Shown here: piece by piece, positions 35,226 to 45,919 of the stretch
Layout: every line of letters begins with the position of its first letter
Numbering within the stretch: position 1 is the first letter of the stretch
Assembly: GCA_030248215.1 (NCBI GenBank)
Contig: JASANG010002840.1
Span: 62,001-126,000 of the forward strand
DNA length: 64,000 nucleotides
DNA from: Enoplolaimus lenunculus
Taxonomy: Eukaryota; Nematoda; Enoplea; Enoplida; Thoracostomopsidae
Direction: 5' to 3'
The notes under the pieces: model-generated
What the model was told of the DNA's origin: nothing
Database searches by the model: none
The model's input: only the letters and a program-made list of their open reading frames with translations
Program-made: the position numbers and the translations under genes

Positions 35226-35299
35226 AACCTAAACCGACTTCAGCCAGGGGCACCTCAAAGGGTTTCCGCTAGCGCCGGAGCAGGCAGGGGTGGGAGCTC

Positions 35300-35790
35300 C
35301 GCCTAAACTGCAGGGTGGGGGCCCTCGTACTCGCGAGCGAAGCGAGCGAGAAGCCATACGCATTTCAAGAACTTGAACGGTTTTTGTTTCAACCAGTTAG
35401 GGTGGGGCCCCTTTAGGGGTGAGGGCCCCTCCAAATAGGGGTATGGGTGGTGGCTGCTCCGGCCTTGGGTTCCGCATTTTGCCAACTCTATTGAGAAAAG
35501 TTTCACTGAGAATTCTGTTGCATATATATGCTTAAAGGGTGGCGACGCTCGTAGCCACCAGTGAAAACCAACCAGAGTCCACAAATGTTAAAAGAAAGAT
35601 CTTTTCCTATACTCAGGGCCGGAGCACCTACCCCCTATGCCCCCCATTTGGGGGCCATCACCCCAAAGAGGGCCATCACCCTTATAAAATTTTAAACAAA
35701 AAATTTGAAAAATATTTTGATCATTGCAAGGGGCCCCCACCCCGGAATTATATGGGGTCACCACCCTACCTACTTCGATACTGCCTATAC
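35300..35790. repeat. GC-rich inverted repeat
   Basis: The segment 35310-35478 (GGGTGGGGGCCC ... TTTTTGTTTCAA ... GGGGCCCCTTTAGGGGTGA ... GCTCCGGCC) is matched in reverse at about 35612-35775 (GGCCGGAGCAC ... GGGGGCCATCACCCC ... GGGGCCCCCACCCC). The two halves are separated by about 130 bp and could fold into a long hairpin. The left arm also carries GCGAGCGAAGCGAGC. Confidence 0.65.
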
Positions 35791-35799
35791 TGGCAGCCT

Positions 35800-37120
35800 A
35801 AAAACAGGGCAGCCTAGTACACAGCTCGCAATTGCGTTCTTAAAGTGGAGTCCTTTAATGCGATATAACCCTATTAAGGCTAATGTACATACGCCGCGGA
35901 AACCAACAAACTAATATCAGTTGCGGTCGTCTCTGAGTGTGATGGCGGGGTGCACATTTTACACTGTGGTAGGTGGCCTGGCACTTATACTATACATGGC
36001 TGGTAATGGATATTGCCGTTTTATACACAAATACACATCCACAAACCACTATATCCCACCACACCCGGCACGTTTTGCAAGTCTTATTAGTGTTTAAGAC
36101 GAGTATATATAGGAAGCTCAATTGCATTTGTGGCATTGACAATTGTTGCTATCATTCGCCGAAGAAGCTGTTTGTTTACAGCTAAAAGCAGTGTTCAATT
36201 TTTCATTATAACTCTGATAAATTAAAATTAGTTTGCGCGGAGTCTATTTTAAAATCACGAACTGTGACTACTTTAAAAGTTGTTGAACCTAATTTTAATA
36301 GTTAAAAAATGTCCAAATTTTGTGTTTAAAAATTGCTACAATATCGCAGTACATCTCACGCAGCTGGAAGTCTACAATCTATACGTGTTCAGTAGCGACT
36401 GAATGTCGCACTTATACAAATCCAAACTCAATTCGGTGGCTCCCTCATTTTTCTAACAATCCTATAGCCACATATATGAATATTAAGTTCACAAAACTTT
36501 CCTTTATCCGTAATAAAAGAACTATAGTACTGTCACGGTTTTGCCATTATGCTTATTATTGTCATTATACTGAAGAATTATGACGCAAGCAAAACAATTC
36601 CTATATTTATAAGGAAATATTAAGTAAAACAATTGTTGCTGTTAAAGGAATTGGTTGCATTTATTTACATTAGTATCGGCAGGTTTGCGCAAAAGCAAAC
36701 ATTCTGCTCATGTGCATTTCACGAACAGTTTTGCATCATTGCAATAACCGTCAAGCTATGAGACACTTTTAGGATTCAAAATATCTGTGAATACTAGTTT
36801 CGCTTCATTTTTATCTGCAAAATTGTGTTGTTTCATTTTGCATCAAAAAATGTCAAAATACTTTCTGGAACACAACTATGGCAAACTTTATAAGGCTTCT
36901 TTCGCGGAATCTTTAGCTGTGAAGTATCACCGCCAGTATTAAAACATCACTGACTTGAATATTTTTAATTTCTCAACTTCGAACTGCGATTTTCAATTCA
37001 AAGCGCATAACTTTCAAGTAGAAACGAGTACGTTGTTTGGACATAAGTTCGCAATTCCTGTTAACATTAATTACAAAAACTTTTACAAAACTTAAAAACC
37101 AACCAACCAATAATAAGATT
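35800..37120. other. Gene-free stretch
   Basis: I see nothing recognisable; the small open frames have no family resemblance. Confidence 0.3.
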
Positions 37121-37152
37121 TCGTGATAATATTTTACACATTTCATGGAAAC

Positions 37153-37362
37153 ATGCTTGCATGGCTTCTTATCCTGTTGATTTTTAGTTGTTATACGTTG
37201 ACGTTGGAAGGCGGTAAACCGTCGACGTATTTAAATAAACACCGGCATCAGACATCCCAACGAACCGACCCACAACCAAGATTTTGTACAGATAATATCG
37301 CTAAAATTGGGCTTGGCTTCTCGCTCGCTTCTGTCATGAGTTTTCATTCGCTATTACTGTGA
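37153..37362 (+). CDS. Possible secreted-protein exon
   Basis: An internal ATG starts MLAWLLILLIFSCYTLTLEG, a good signal-peptide shape, followed by a basic and polar stretch with KHRHQTSQRTDPQPRFC. Codon choice is less AT-biased than the surroundings. No further exon was identified, so it remains a guess. Confidence 0.25.
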   Translation: MLAWLLILLIFSCYTLTLEGGKPSTYLNKHRHQTSQRTDPQPRFCTDNIAKIGLGFSLASVMSFHSLLL

Positions 37363-37539
37363 ACCTCCATCAAACAGTACTGGGACCACTACTGTTAAAC
37401 TTTGTTAAACTCGCAGGAATAAACTCTGACTGGGATTTATCAAAGCCTTGATACTGAAAGGAATATTAAGCATTGCGTTATGCTTTCGACCCCTTGTCAA
37501 TACGCGGTTTTGGCGGGGTGGCAAATGTTACGAAACGCA

Positions 37540-37760
37540 AAAATTGTGAGATAGGGACCTGATCATTTTATCACCAAAAAATTTCCTGATGGGAAAAATT
37601 GTATGGCAAAGACCTTTATCACAAAAAAGTTCTGAGGGTGAAATTAATGACCTTATCTTATTTTACAAAATTTTGTTTTGGGGAAAAATTGCAAGGTAGT
37701 AACCTTACAGTTTTGTCACAAAAATTTCTGATGGGAAAGGGCGTACGCCTCTCCGCCAAC
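37540..37760 (-). repeat. CAGAAATTTTTTGTGATAAAATG repeat, copy 1
   Basis: Read on the minus strand, the unit (CATCAGAAATTTTTGTGAC, then a short variable part with TACC) occurs about three times after GTACGCCCTTTCCC. The same unit, also after a CATACGCCCTCC word, occurs on the plus strand at 56645-56790. Confidence 0.55.
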
Positions 37761-37764
37761 AAAT

Positions 37765-40097
37765 GTTTACGAATTTGAATTTTAACTACACCACTGTTTA
37801 GGAAATTTTAACTATCGTTCTTGTGTATTAGAACTACGTGTTCTTTCGAAAACTGCCGCTAGCGAAAACCGGAATCACCACCCGAGGTCGGTGACAAAAA
37901 GCGATGCTAGCTAAATTGACCCTAATATAGTGAGTTAAACGCTATAACGTTTTTCCAACTAGATTCTGCCTTGAACATAACACACTATATTGCTCAATTT
38001 GTATAAGTTATCCAAATTTTTATGCCAAAATTAATATAAATGCGAGAAGAATAAAGCTGTGTACTGTTGATAATCGAATCATTGAAACAAAAAATGGGCC
38101 TTCGATTCAAGTACAATTTTTACCAGGGGTTCCATTTCCAGGTTATTCGGTAAAAAATTTCTACAAATTTAGTGCAATTTTCATGTTTTCAAATTGCAAA
38201 ATATTTGGTTTCAAAACTATATTTAAAAAGGTAAACGTTGCTAAGCAATAGAACTTATTTACCAGGAAATATCGTATCGGCCACTTACATCCAAATAAAA
38301 TTGGAATCCCGAACATCAAATTACACTTTCTTATACCTCACAATGAACCCTGCTTAAAAATTTAATTTAAAGATATATTTAATATTTATTGCCAGCAAAC
38401 GGGTATACAATGGTTTATTCGAAGTCAGTGTCATCGCAAGGCGAAAGCATATATATACAGTTTCCGGTTGTCTTCATATGTTTATTTTTACCAGAGATGG
38501 GTATAATGTCTAACGGTATTTATATTGAAATCTGTGCTTTGATGAGATGTGCTGCGCATTTATATTTTAACATTGACAATGCGTTTTGACGGAAGAAATA
38601 AACGTTACGTGGTTGTTTAAGCTCTTAAATATGATATTTTTGATGCGTTTTTATTTTGTTTTAACAAAGATTTCAGTTAAACAATAATGGCTTGAAATTT
38701 TCAGAATGTTACATTTTCAAACTTTCATAATCAAGAACTGATTTTCTAATTTTAATGCATCTAAGCGAATTTGACCGTTAAGTTGCAAAATCGGGGAATT
38801 TGGTTGAGCTTCACTTCTCTTGCAGTTTGTGTGACGAGTGATTTTTTGTTTGTAAAACTTATACGTCTGTAAACTTTAAAACTGCGTATTCGAAAGACAT
38901 TTGTCATAAAAGTTTGTTAAAGAAAGTTCTAAATTTCAAAGTTTCAAGTCCGAAAAATGCCAGACCTATATTTCGTAAAAATTTCAGAACGCATATAAAT
39001 CTCAAATGCAAGACTTATATGCTTGGAAACTCTAGGACGCAAGTCTTAGAAATTGCAGAAAATATTTTTTAAATATGAGATAATCTATTCGGTGTGTACC
39101 TACATGAAGTCTGACTAAAACTTCGATACCATCCAACGTGTTACAGTCCCAGTAAAGACATTTTAGGGTCGGTGCGTATTTTGAAAATCAGTTTTCGCTA
39201 TAAATATGCTTGATATCCCTAAATTTACTCGCACAAGTGGTATAGCGTTCACAAGGAAGCAGTGGCACACATATTAGTTGATTATGACTTCTAGCCTGAA
39301 TATAAACGTTTCAATTAATGAATTGAATATGGAATTCAACTTACCAAGTTGTCGCTACCCGAGTAATTATGACATATACTACGTAACTGTTTTACTTATT
39401 CTATAGTACGCATTTTAACGTGACATTTTATTAAGTTCCTTGCAGGTTTAATTGAATTGTATTTTGATTGGAGCTTTCAAATTTTTTTAAATTTGCGGAG
39501 TGTGGTGAGTCTCCAGTGTTTGTTCTTCGCAAACGCTGTTAGTAAATATGAGTGTTGTCAGAAGTGGAAAGGAACAAAAATTAAGAAGCCAAATGTGAAA
39601 ATATTTTAGACGTGCGGAAAATCACAAATGTCAAGGAAATTCGCCACGATTCATGGGACACTTCTTATACCCCCTTGGAACCATTATGGCCCCCTACGGA
39701 CCTGGGTCTCAGAGCGAGAAACTAATGTCAGAAAGCAACCGCGATACCAACTTGAAGTCCTCGAAATCAGCTTCATGAGGAAGGGAGTTGGAAAAGCTAG
39801 TCGCAGCTGTAAAATGTTATTAGGGTTGATATTCAGTCCCAATCTGACTGAAACTCGTTCTAAAGACCATTTGATTCAAATCGCAATTTAAATCATGCTT
39901 TCATTCATATATGTGCAAGCCACTTGCAGCACAAAGCGGCGGTCGGATTAGCGTACGCGTTCCGCATCAGTAAAATTTTGGCAAAATTTTAGTAATATAT
40001 TGCTGCCTTACAAATTTTGGCCCATGTAACAGTCCCATAGCCAGCTCATTTTGGTGGAGAACTAAAACTTATTTAGGAGGGGCAAAAAGCTCATTAT
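37765..40097. other. Gene-free stretch
   Basis: I found no gene or element that I recognise. The open frame 39628-39891 has no family resemblance. Confidence 0.3.
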
Positions 40098-40100
40098 TAC

Positions 40101-40120
40101 GCTTAGGCTTAGGCTTAGGA
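40101..40120 (+). repeat. Interstitial TTAGGC array 3 (short)
   Basis: GCTTAGGCTTAGGCTTAGGA is three hexamer copies in the same orientation as the others. Confidence 0.5.
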
Positions 40121-41160
40121 GTGCGTTTATACTGCGCCTTGTTCTTCACATTTTCCTAAATTTTCAATTTTGCCGCCTGGGCACAACAGATTTTAAAAGG
40201 GCGGAATTAGACAGTTTGAATACCTGTGTGATTGTTAGATGTGTTTTTTCGCACAGGCGTAAATGAACCTTTACTGCGACGCAACGAAAACATTGTTTTT
40301 TTTTGTTCCGGGTTTCCAGGTCTCAGAATTAAACTGGTCCTTTTTGGCAACCGTAAACCGTTTTGTTGTGTCAAAAGCTATACCGTTTCCAACAGACTTC
40401 TCTATGGTTTGTTTTTGTTGTTTTGTTAGGTTTATATTTTTTCTATTTTTTGTTGTATACAGTTTTGTTTGCCGACGCCTTTATTTTTTATTTTTGTCTT
40501 CAAAAAATGCTACTACTAGAATGTACACATACCATCTCAGTGAAGCTGCATGGTAAGGCTGTAAAATGGCGGATATAATGAAGGTAACATCCATTGCTGG
40601 TCTTGTCCAGGGTCGTAAATATCCACCGAAATTTCTCCAGACACAAGAAAAAGCCTTTTTGCAAGCTGCAACGAATCTACGATTTTCTGATAGGGTGGGA
40701 TCAGTAAAACTGTTTCACAGTATAGAAACAGTTTAACAAACTGAGAAAAAACTCCAGACGCCTGTTGTTCTTTAGTACAAAACTATGTGTTTAGCCAAAG
40801 TGTCCGAAAATTTGCAGGTATATGCCATTTCAGATATATCATGTAGAGTAGGTATTGAATTCTAAAAATCGCTTCTTTAATAGATGATTCCCATCAGTTT
40901 TGTCAACGTACCTGACACTGAAGCAAAATTAATTTCTTTGAAATTCTGGTGAGGGAAATATATTTCAGGATACCACGGAGCTCTATCCTCGTTTGCAAAC
41001 TTTATATTTTCTCACTCGGTATAATTAAACAATGTTTCTCCTCTTTTCAAAATGAAATTAATCTGCTGCACCCCTGTTTCCATCGTTTTGCTCTGCACAA
41101 ATCCACTGTCTGTTTCGCTGAAATTTGTACCCACAGTCTATATATGTTGTTGTTTTTATG

Positions 41161-41161
41161 C

Positions 41162-41192
<31 letters not shown>

Positions 41193-41211
41193 CGTTGTTG
41201 TTGTTGTTGTG
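41161..41211 (+). repeat. TTG microsatellite
   Basis: About 16 TTG units, interrupted once by TCG. Confidence 0.85.
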
Positions 41212-41334
41212 GAAGCCACAAGCGTGATTCTTAACGTCGTCGCCGTTGTCTTTATGCGTTGTCTCAGGGCGGATTAGACTTGCAAAGGCTGTCCGTAGTT
41301 GTCATTTGACACACATGTGGCCGTACAACACATA

Positions 41335-41398
41335 TATACCCATATATATACATATATATATTTATATATTTATATATATTTATATATATATATATTTA
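41335..41398. repeat. TA-rich microsatellite
   Basis: Alternating TATATA and TATTTATA units. Confidence 0.7.
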
Positions 41399-42487
41399 AA
41401 ATGAACATTATATTTCAGGTCATAGATCAGCAGAAACACCAGAATACACGGGGTTCTGTTTGTGGGGGAGGACAAAAAACTTGCAACATAAAAGGCACTG
41501 GTCCCCATTCAAGTCTGGGCAGAGGAGGTAACCTAAAGCCCAGAAAACCTTTGGCTCCTAGAATCCTGCGCGATATTTTAAAGTATCATTGGGGATATAT
41601 ATCTTATCGATTTGTTTTGTATACGACGCTATTGTCGCCATCATATTTTTCTGGTCATTATACGATTTCAGTGTGCCACTTTATGCGCCCCCTCTACCGT
41701 TCGCAAAGACCGCGTAGTTGTCTAAAACTGCATTGCAGTCTGCAGGCCTGTAGTCTGCTCAATGTGCTAGGGTGGGGAAACGACAGCAATTTTACGGGGG
41801 GCAGATGGATGGACGAAACAACTAGCTTATAAGCCGAGACTAAATATTTCTAGGGCAGTGCCAAAATTTTTCTTGGTGGTCGCTGAGTCCCTCTGTTTAG
41901 CTATAAGCGCGTCAATCTGTTTCTGCTTTTGCCAATTTATATATGAATGGTTGCTTTTTCCTGCGGTATAAAGGTGTCAATGATTGATTGCTGAATGTAT
42001 AGCAGCTTCGACTGTGCTGTCAGTTTTTAGTGTGTTCTTGGTTTGTGTTCTGAATCCGTCATTCGATAAATGCGATAGAAACCATCCAGTGATTTTCTTG
42101 AAACGAATATTGAATATTTATGTAGAATTTTTTCGCAATAAAAATTTCGGTAAAGTTCTAAAATTCAACACATATTTACGCATTGAGGCTCATAATTCCG
42201 TCATTTGTCGGATTGGAGGTTGGAATTCAATTGGGATAACTTTTCGATTTAATTTGGTTGCAAAGTTCTATTTGTCAGAACTAAATGAGATACGACTTAG
42301 TTCTTTTTTTGTGTTCGATTGGCATCTATGCTAAAAAATCGGAACATTTTACGCATTAAATTAACCCTACTTGTGAGTCGAGTTCGACATTTGTAGCTGC
42401 TGCAGTTCGTCTGTTTGAAAACCTATTGCTAACTAGTAATAGGTGCTACAGATACACACAGTTGAACATATGAACCCTAAATGCAAG

Positions 42488-42913
42488 TTATAAAAAATAT
42501 CGTTTGGATAAACTAAATTCAAACAACAACGGTTCAATCAAGGGCGTTGCCATGATTTCGTTTGGGAAATGTATAAATTTTAGCGTAGTTGAGTGAGAAA
42601 TTTTTCTGATATCTGGTATATTTACTGTTGTTTTGGAGCTCGCGAAAAGTGCATTTATTCTTGAGTCTCCAGCAATTTCGGCAGATGATATCTCCCCTTT
42701 ATCCCCTCCCTTGTAACATGCCTCTGGGCATAATTTGTACTTTGAGTCAAACATGCACGCTAGAATCAAAGTGGTACGCAACTTCTTCACGGACACGTTA
42801 CCACAATTAAGATCAATTAAAAGTTCCTGTTTCCTGTCAGTAATTTCTGGGTTGGAACTGGCGCGTGCCGGGCTTGCGCCCAAATTATGGACGCGCGGGC
42901 CTAAGCTGGGCAT
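42488..42913 (-). CDS. Unidentified 141-residue open frame
   Basis: The frame contains EITDRKQELLIDLNCGN, VSVKKLRTTLILACMFDS and KGEISSAEIAGDSRINALF, which look protein-like. The first residues come from a GC-rich repeat-like tract (42845-42955), so any real gene would start elsewhere or be an internal exon. Similar protein-like minus-strand stretches follow at 43.5-43.8, 44.3-44.5 and 45.5-45.7 kb. I do not recognise a family. Confidence 0.25.
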   Translation of the reverse strand: MPSLGPRVHNLGASPARASSNPEITDRKQELLIDLNCGNVSVKKLRTTLILACMFDSKYKLCPEACYKGGDKGEISSAEIAGDSRINALFASSKTTVNIPDIRKISHSTTLKFIHFPNEIMATPLIEPLLFEFSLSKRYFL

Positions 42914-43189
42914 ACCCGAGCTTGTGCCTAAACTTTGGGCCTGCGCGCTGAAATATATCGGAGCAGTGCGTTACCTCTTTTTGTCTCATGAGCCGATGAA
43001 ACAGACCAGTTGGTTTGATATTGTAATAAGATTTAGATACGTATTTTTAAACCTTAATGTTAACAGTTTTCATAGACACTGCGGTCATGGCGTAGCAAGG
43101 ATTTTGAAAAGGAGTCTCTTTGAGTTCCCAAATCGCGATCATACGCATCTTTACGGATCTTAAAAACTTTATAGACTACTGTATTATAG

Positions 43190-43507
43190 CAAGAGTGCAT
43201 GATACCCTTTAACAAGGTTATGCAACTGGGTACATTCTATGTAGAAAAAATGTACCCAGCGCACGTTGCATTTTTGGCTTACCCCCCGTATTTGGGGGGG
43301 GGGGGTCAAAATTTCCATCGATGTTGAAATTCATGTGCTATTGCATATACTAAAATTTGGTCCGATTAATTTTCGGTGTTGGCTGGCGCATAGACGTGTA
43401 AAATGAACGTAAAATTGACCCCCCAAATGAGGGGGGGGGTTGGCCAAAAACGCAACGCGTGCCGGTACATTTTTAATACACAAAATGTACCCAGTTGCAC
43501 ACTCTTG
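43190..43507. mobile_element. Foldback MITE with G-run arms (318 bp)
   Basis: The left arm (CAAGAGTGCATGA ... ACTGGGTACATT ... AAAAATGTACCC ... GCATTTTTGGC ... CCCCCCGTATTTGGGGGG) is mirrored by the right arm ending AATGTACCCAGTTGCACACTCTTG. Arms are about 110 bp around a roughly 90-bp centre. It is non-coding. A diverged relative lies 0.4 kb away. Confidence 0.8.
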
Positions 43508-43795
43508 TTAGAGTGATAATCCACTCTTGATTATAGTAAGTGAGCTTGTTGGGTATCTAGAATCTTGAACAGCAGATGATTCTGCTGCTACTTTCAGAAA
43601 TCCGTTAATTTCTGGCGAAAAAACGCAGCTCAATTGACCTCCAAGCTCGCTAGCCGCGTGCTTGTTTGCAAGACAGTACCGGAGAATCTGAGCGGCATTT
43701 AAGTGAAGGGCAACGTAGTAACCGAGACTCGCAGCCTTTTGCATACGTCCGTCGTTGGAGATCTTGTGGCTCTGAAGGAAGCTGATCTGAACAAT
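43508..43795 (-). CDS. Possible coding exon, unidentified
   Basis: After an acceptor-like TATTGTTCAG (about 43785) the frame reads ISFLQSHKISNDGRMQKAAS, then LGYYVALHLNAAQILRYCL, then ELGGQLSCVFSPEINGF and KVAAESSAVQDSRY. Codon use is balanced, with many G/C third positions, unlike the AT-rich surroundings. Downstream it runs into the MITE 43190-43507. It may be an exon of an unrecognised gene or a fossil of one. Confidence 0.35.
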   Translation of the reverse strand: MVQISFLQSHKISNDGRMQKAASLGYYVALHLNAAQILRYCLANKHAASELGGQLSCVFSPEINGFLKVAAESSAVQDSRYPTSSLTIIKSGLSL

Positions 43796-43917
43796 ATTTG
43801 GTGAAATATGAAAAAAGTGTTATGTTTTATATGATTTCTTTATGTTTTGTTTTATGCTGTAAACCTGTATAAAATTCACGGCCCGGGATCTAAAAACCGG
43901 GCCGGTTCTAACCCTAA

Positions 43918-44212
43918 CAAGAGTGAAGATATAAAGAGTATACATTTTGTGTAAAAAGAGTGTGCCCAGCGTGCGTTGCTTTTTTGGCCTACACCCTTAT
44001 TTAGTGCGGGGTTAAAGATTTTCGGTAAACGGTATAAATACGTTGCAATTCTGTATCTCCATATATACTTCGTTTATATTCTTAAAAGGAAGAAGCGATT
44101 AGGCGGACATTAAAAACGTAATCGACCCCCCAAATGAACGGGGTAGCGTAAAAACACAACGAGGGCTGGTGTATTTTGCACCATGGACATCCCAGGAAGT
44201 TGCACACCCTTG
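43918..44212. mobile_element. Foldback MITE, second, older copy (295 bp)
   Basis: It shares the ends CAAGAGTG ... CACCCTTG and the inner words GTGTGCCCAGCGTGCGTTGC, TTTTTTGGCCTACACCC and CGACCCCCCAAATGAACGGGG with the copy at 43190-43507. Its arms are more diverged. Confidence 0.7.
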
Positions 44213-44298
44213 CTGTATATCATACATTCTTGGTCATACCCATTCTCATTACCGCAAATAAATTTCAGCTTCGTCCGTAGAGCAGCTTGACGTCTTAA

Positions 44299-44505
44299 TC
44301 ACTTAATTGACGAATAAAAAATTTGATAATTCACCAGGGAAAACCTTGAATTAATATCATGAAGGGGGTGTTTAATTAATCCAGCAGTTTTTACTTGCTC
44401 ACCGATAGTTTCAAAATTATTATCGTTTGCACTAAAACGTAACAACATTTTTCCTGAATGAAACAAAGGGCATGAAGGTGCAATAGTCTGTGAACTCACG
44501 CCTCA
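44299..44505 (-). CDS. Unidentified small open frame
   Basis: The frame reads SSQTIAPSCPLFHSGKMLL, then RFSANDNNFETIGEQVKTAG, then LIKHPLHDINSRF. It looks protein-like and lies on the same strand as the possible exons at 43.5-43.8 and 42.5-42.9 kb, but has no recognisable domain. Confidence 0.2.
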
Positions 44506-44747
44506 AATTGGTCGAGGTTCAGCAATGTTCTCAACTATAATCAAAGGCTAATAAATTGTAATCAAATATTGAGATATGAAATTCGCTCTACAGCCTGTTA
44601 AACTGTGGTTTTCGAATCTTTGAAGGAAATTCGTACAATATTTTAGCTTTTTAAGTCTGATTAGCACTTATTACAGTGGTTTAAGATTTTTTTGAACTCG
44701 CATGTGGTTTTCGATTGAGCTTCTCCCACATGCCTTGGATTATCCAG

Positions 44748-45305
44748 GGGATGCGGGGTGGTAGCCGCGGCACTGAGCAGGGGATGCGGGGTGGTAGCCG
44801 CGGCACTGAGCAGGGGATGCGGGGTGGTAGCCGCGGCACTGAGCAGGGGATGCGGGGTGGTAGCCGCGGCACTGAGCAGGGGATGCGGGGTGGTAGCCGC
44901 GGCACTGAGCAGGGGATGCGGGGTGGTAGCCGCGGCACTGAGCAGGGGATGCGGGGTGGTAGCCGCGGCACTGAGCAGGGGATGCGGGGTGGTAGCCGCG
45001 GCACTGAGCAGGGGATGCGGGGTGGTAGCCGCGGCACTGAGCAGGGGATGCGGGGTGGTAGCCGCGGCACTGAGCAGGGGATGCGGGGTGGTAGCCGCGG
45101 CACTGAGCAGGGGATGCGGGGTGGTAGCCGCGGCACTGAGCAGGGGATGCGGGGTGGTAGCCGCGGCACTGAGCAGGGGATGCGGGGTGGTAGCCGCGGC
45201 ACTGAGCAGGGGATGCGGGGTGGTAGCCGCGGCACTGAGCAGGGGATGCGGGGTGGTAGCCGCGGCACTGAGCAGGGGATGCGGGGTGGTAGCCGCGGCA
45301 CTGAG
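44748..45305. repeat. 33-bp minisatellite, 17 copies, essentially identical
   Basis: Each unit contains GGGGATGCGGGGTGGTAG followed by CCGCGGCACTGAGCA. Sixteen complete units and a final partial unit show no differences by eye, so the array is recent or homogenised. It is very GC-rich in AT-rich surroundings. Because 33 is divisible by three, at least three frames stay open through it (GMRGGSRGTEQ and VVAAALSRGCG on plus, SVPRLPPRIPC on minus). None has a credible gene context. Confidence 0.95.
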
Positions 45306-45493
45306 TATACTATTTGCATTGCAGTTAGCTATGTTTCGTTACTTCTTGCCTGGTACTAAAACATCTTGGTTAGCGTAGTTAGGTTGCTAGTTAAAGTCCT
45401 AGTTTGCCCAAAGCAGAGTGCATTGTTTTTGAGACCCTTTCAAATATGTACAAGGGTTGACAGAAATCGGAGCCATATGACATCTATTATTCA

Positions 45494-45700
45494 TTACAGA
45501 AGTTGCCAAGAAAACATTTTGAAATGTGTGGTGGTCATATAGCGTTCCGCGTTTAAAATCACAGCTTTAATGTGCACTTTATGCAGAGTTTTTAATTTTT
45601 TTAACAACTGCTTATATACAGGTGACAACAGTTTGGGCTTAGTTATGTTTTGAAATGGTAAATAATTATAAACGCTTTGCAAACAATCATTTTTTGCCAT
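45494..45700 (-). CDS. Unidentified 68-residue open frame
   Basis: MAKNDCLQSVYNYLPFQNIT leads into a basic LLKKLKTLHKVHIKAV segment and ends at a stop. Its start follows AT-rich sequence without an obvious acceptor. It may be chance. Confidence 0.15.
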   Translation of the reverse strand: MAKNDCLQSVYNYLPFQNITKPKLLSPVYKQLLKKLKTLHKVHIKAVILNAERYMTTTHFKMFSWQLL

Positions 45701-45866
45701 AAAAGTTTCTTACACAATCAAATTTTTGACGTTTTTATGGATTTGAGACCACTTTTGGATTACTTTTCACCATTTTTCGTTATTGTATCACGAATCACGC
45801 TCCCATGTTAACTATTTTGGGATTGCCGACTGGAAACCGATAGACTGTGGATTTTGAAACTGAGAA

Positions 45867-45910
45867 GCTTAGGCTTAGGCTTATGATTAGGCTTATGCTT
45901 GGGCTTAGAT
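45867..45910 (+). repeat. Interstitial TTAGGC array 4
   Basis: GCTTAGGCTTAGGCTTATGA then TTAGGCTTATGCTTGGGCTT, again in the plus orientation. Confidence 0.55.
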
Positions 45911-45919
45911 TTAAGGCCA

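Larger units (their letters stand above)
40130..42480. other. Gene-free stretch with microsatellites
   Basis: There is a TTG trinucleotide run at 41161-41211 and a TA/TATATT run at 41335-41398. The long open frame 41299-41832 begins inside the TA run and shows no known domain. Confidence 0.35.

Noticed and set aside
41299-41832. 177-residue open frame
   Set aside because: Its first 30 residues come from a TA microsatellite (YIYIYL) and the remainder has no recognisable domain or codon bias.
44681-45378. Three long open frames (206-214 residues) across the minisatellite, on both strands
   Set aside because: They exist only because the 33-bp unit is divisible by three and lacks stops in those frames; there is no promoter, splice or domain support.
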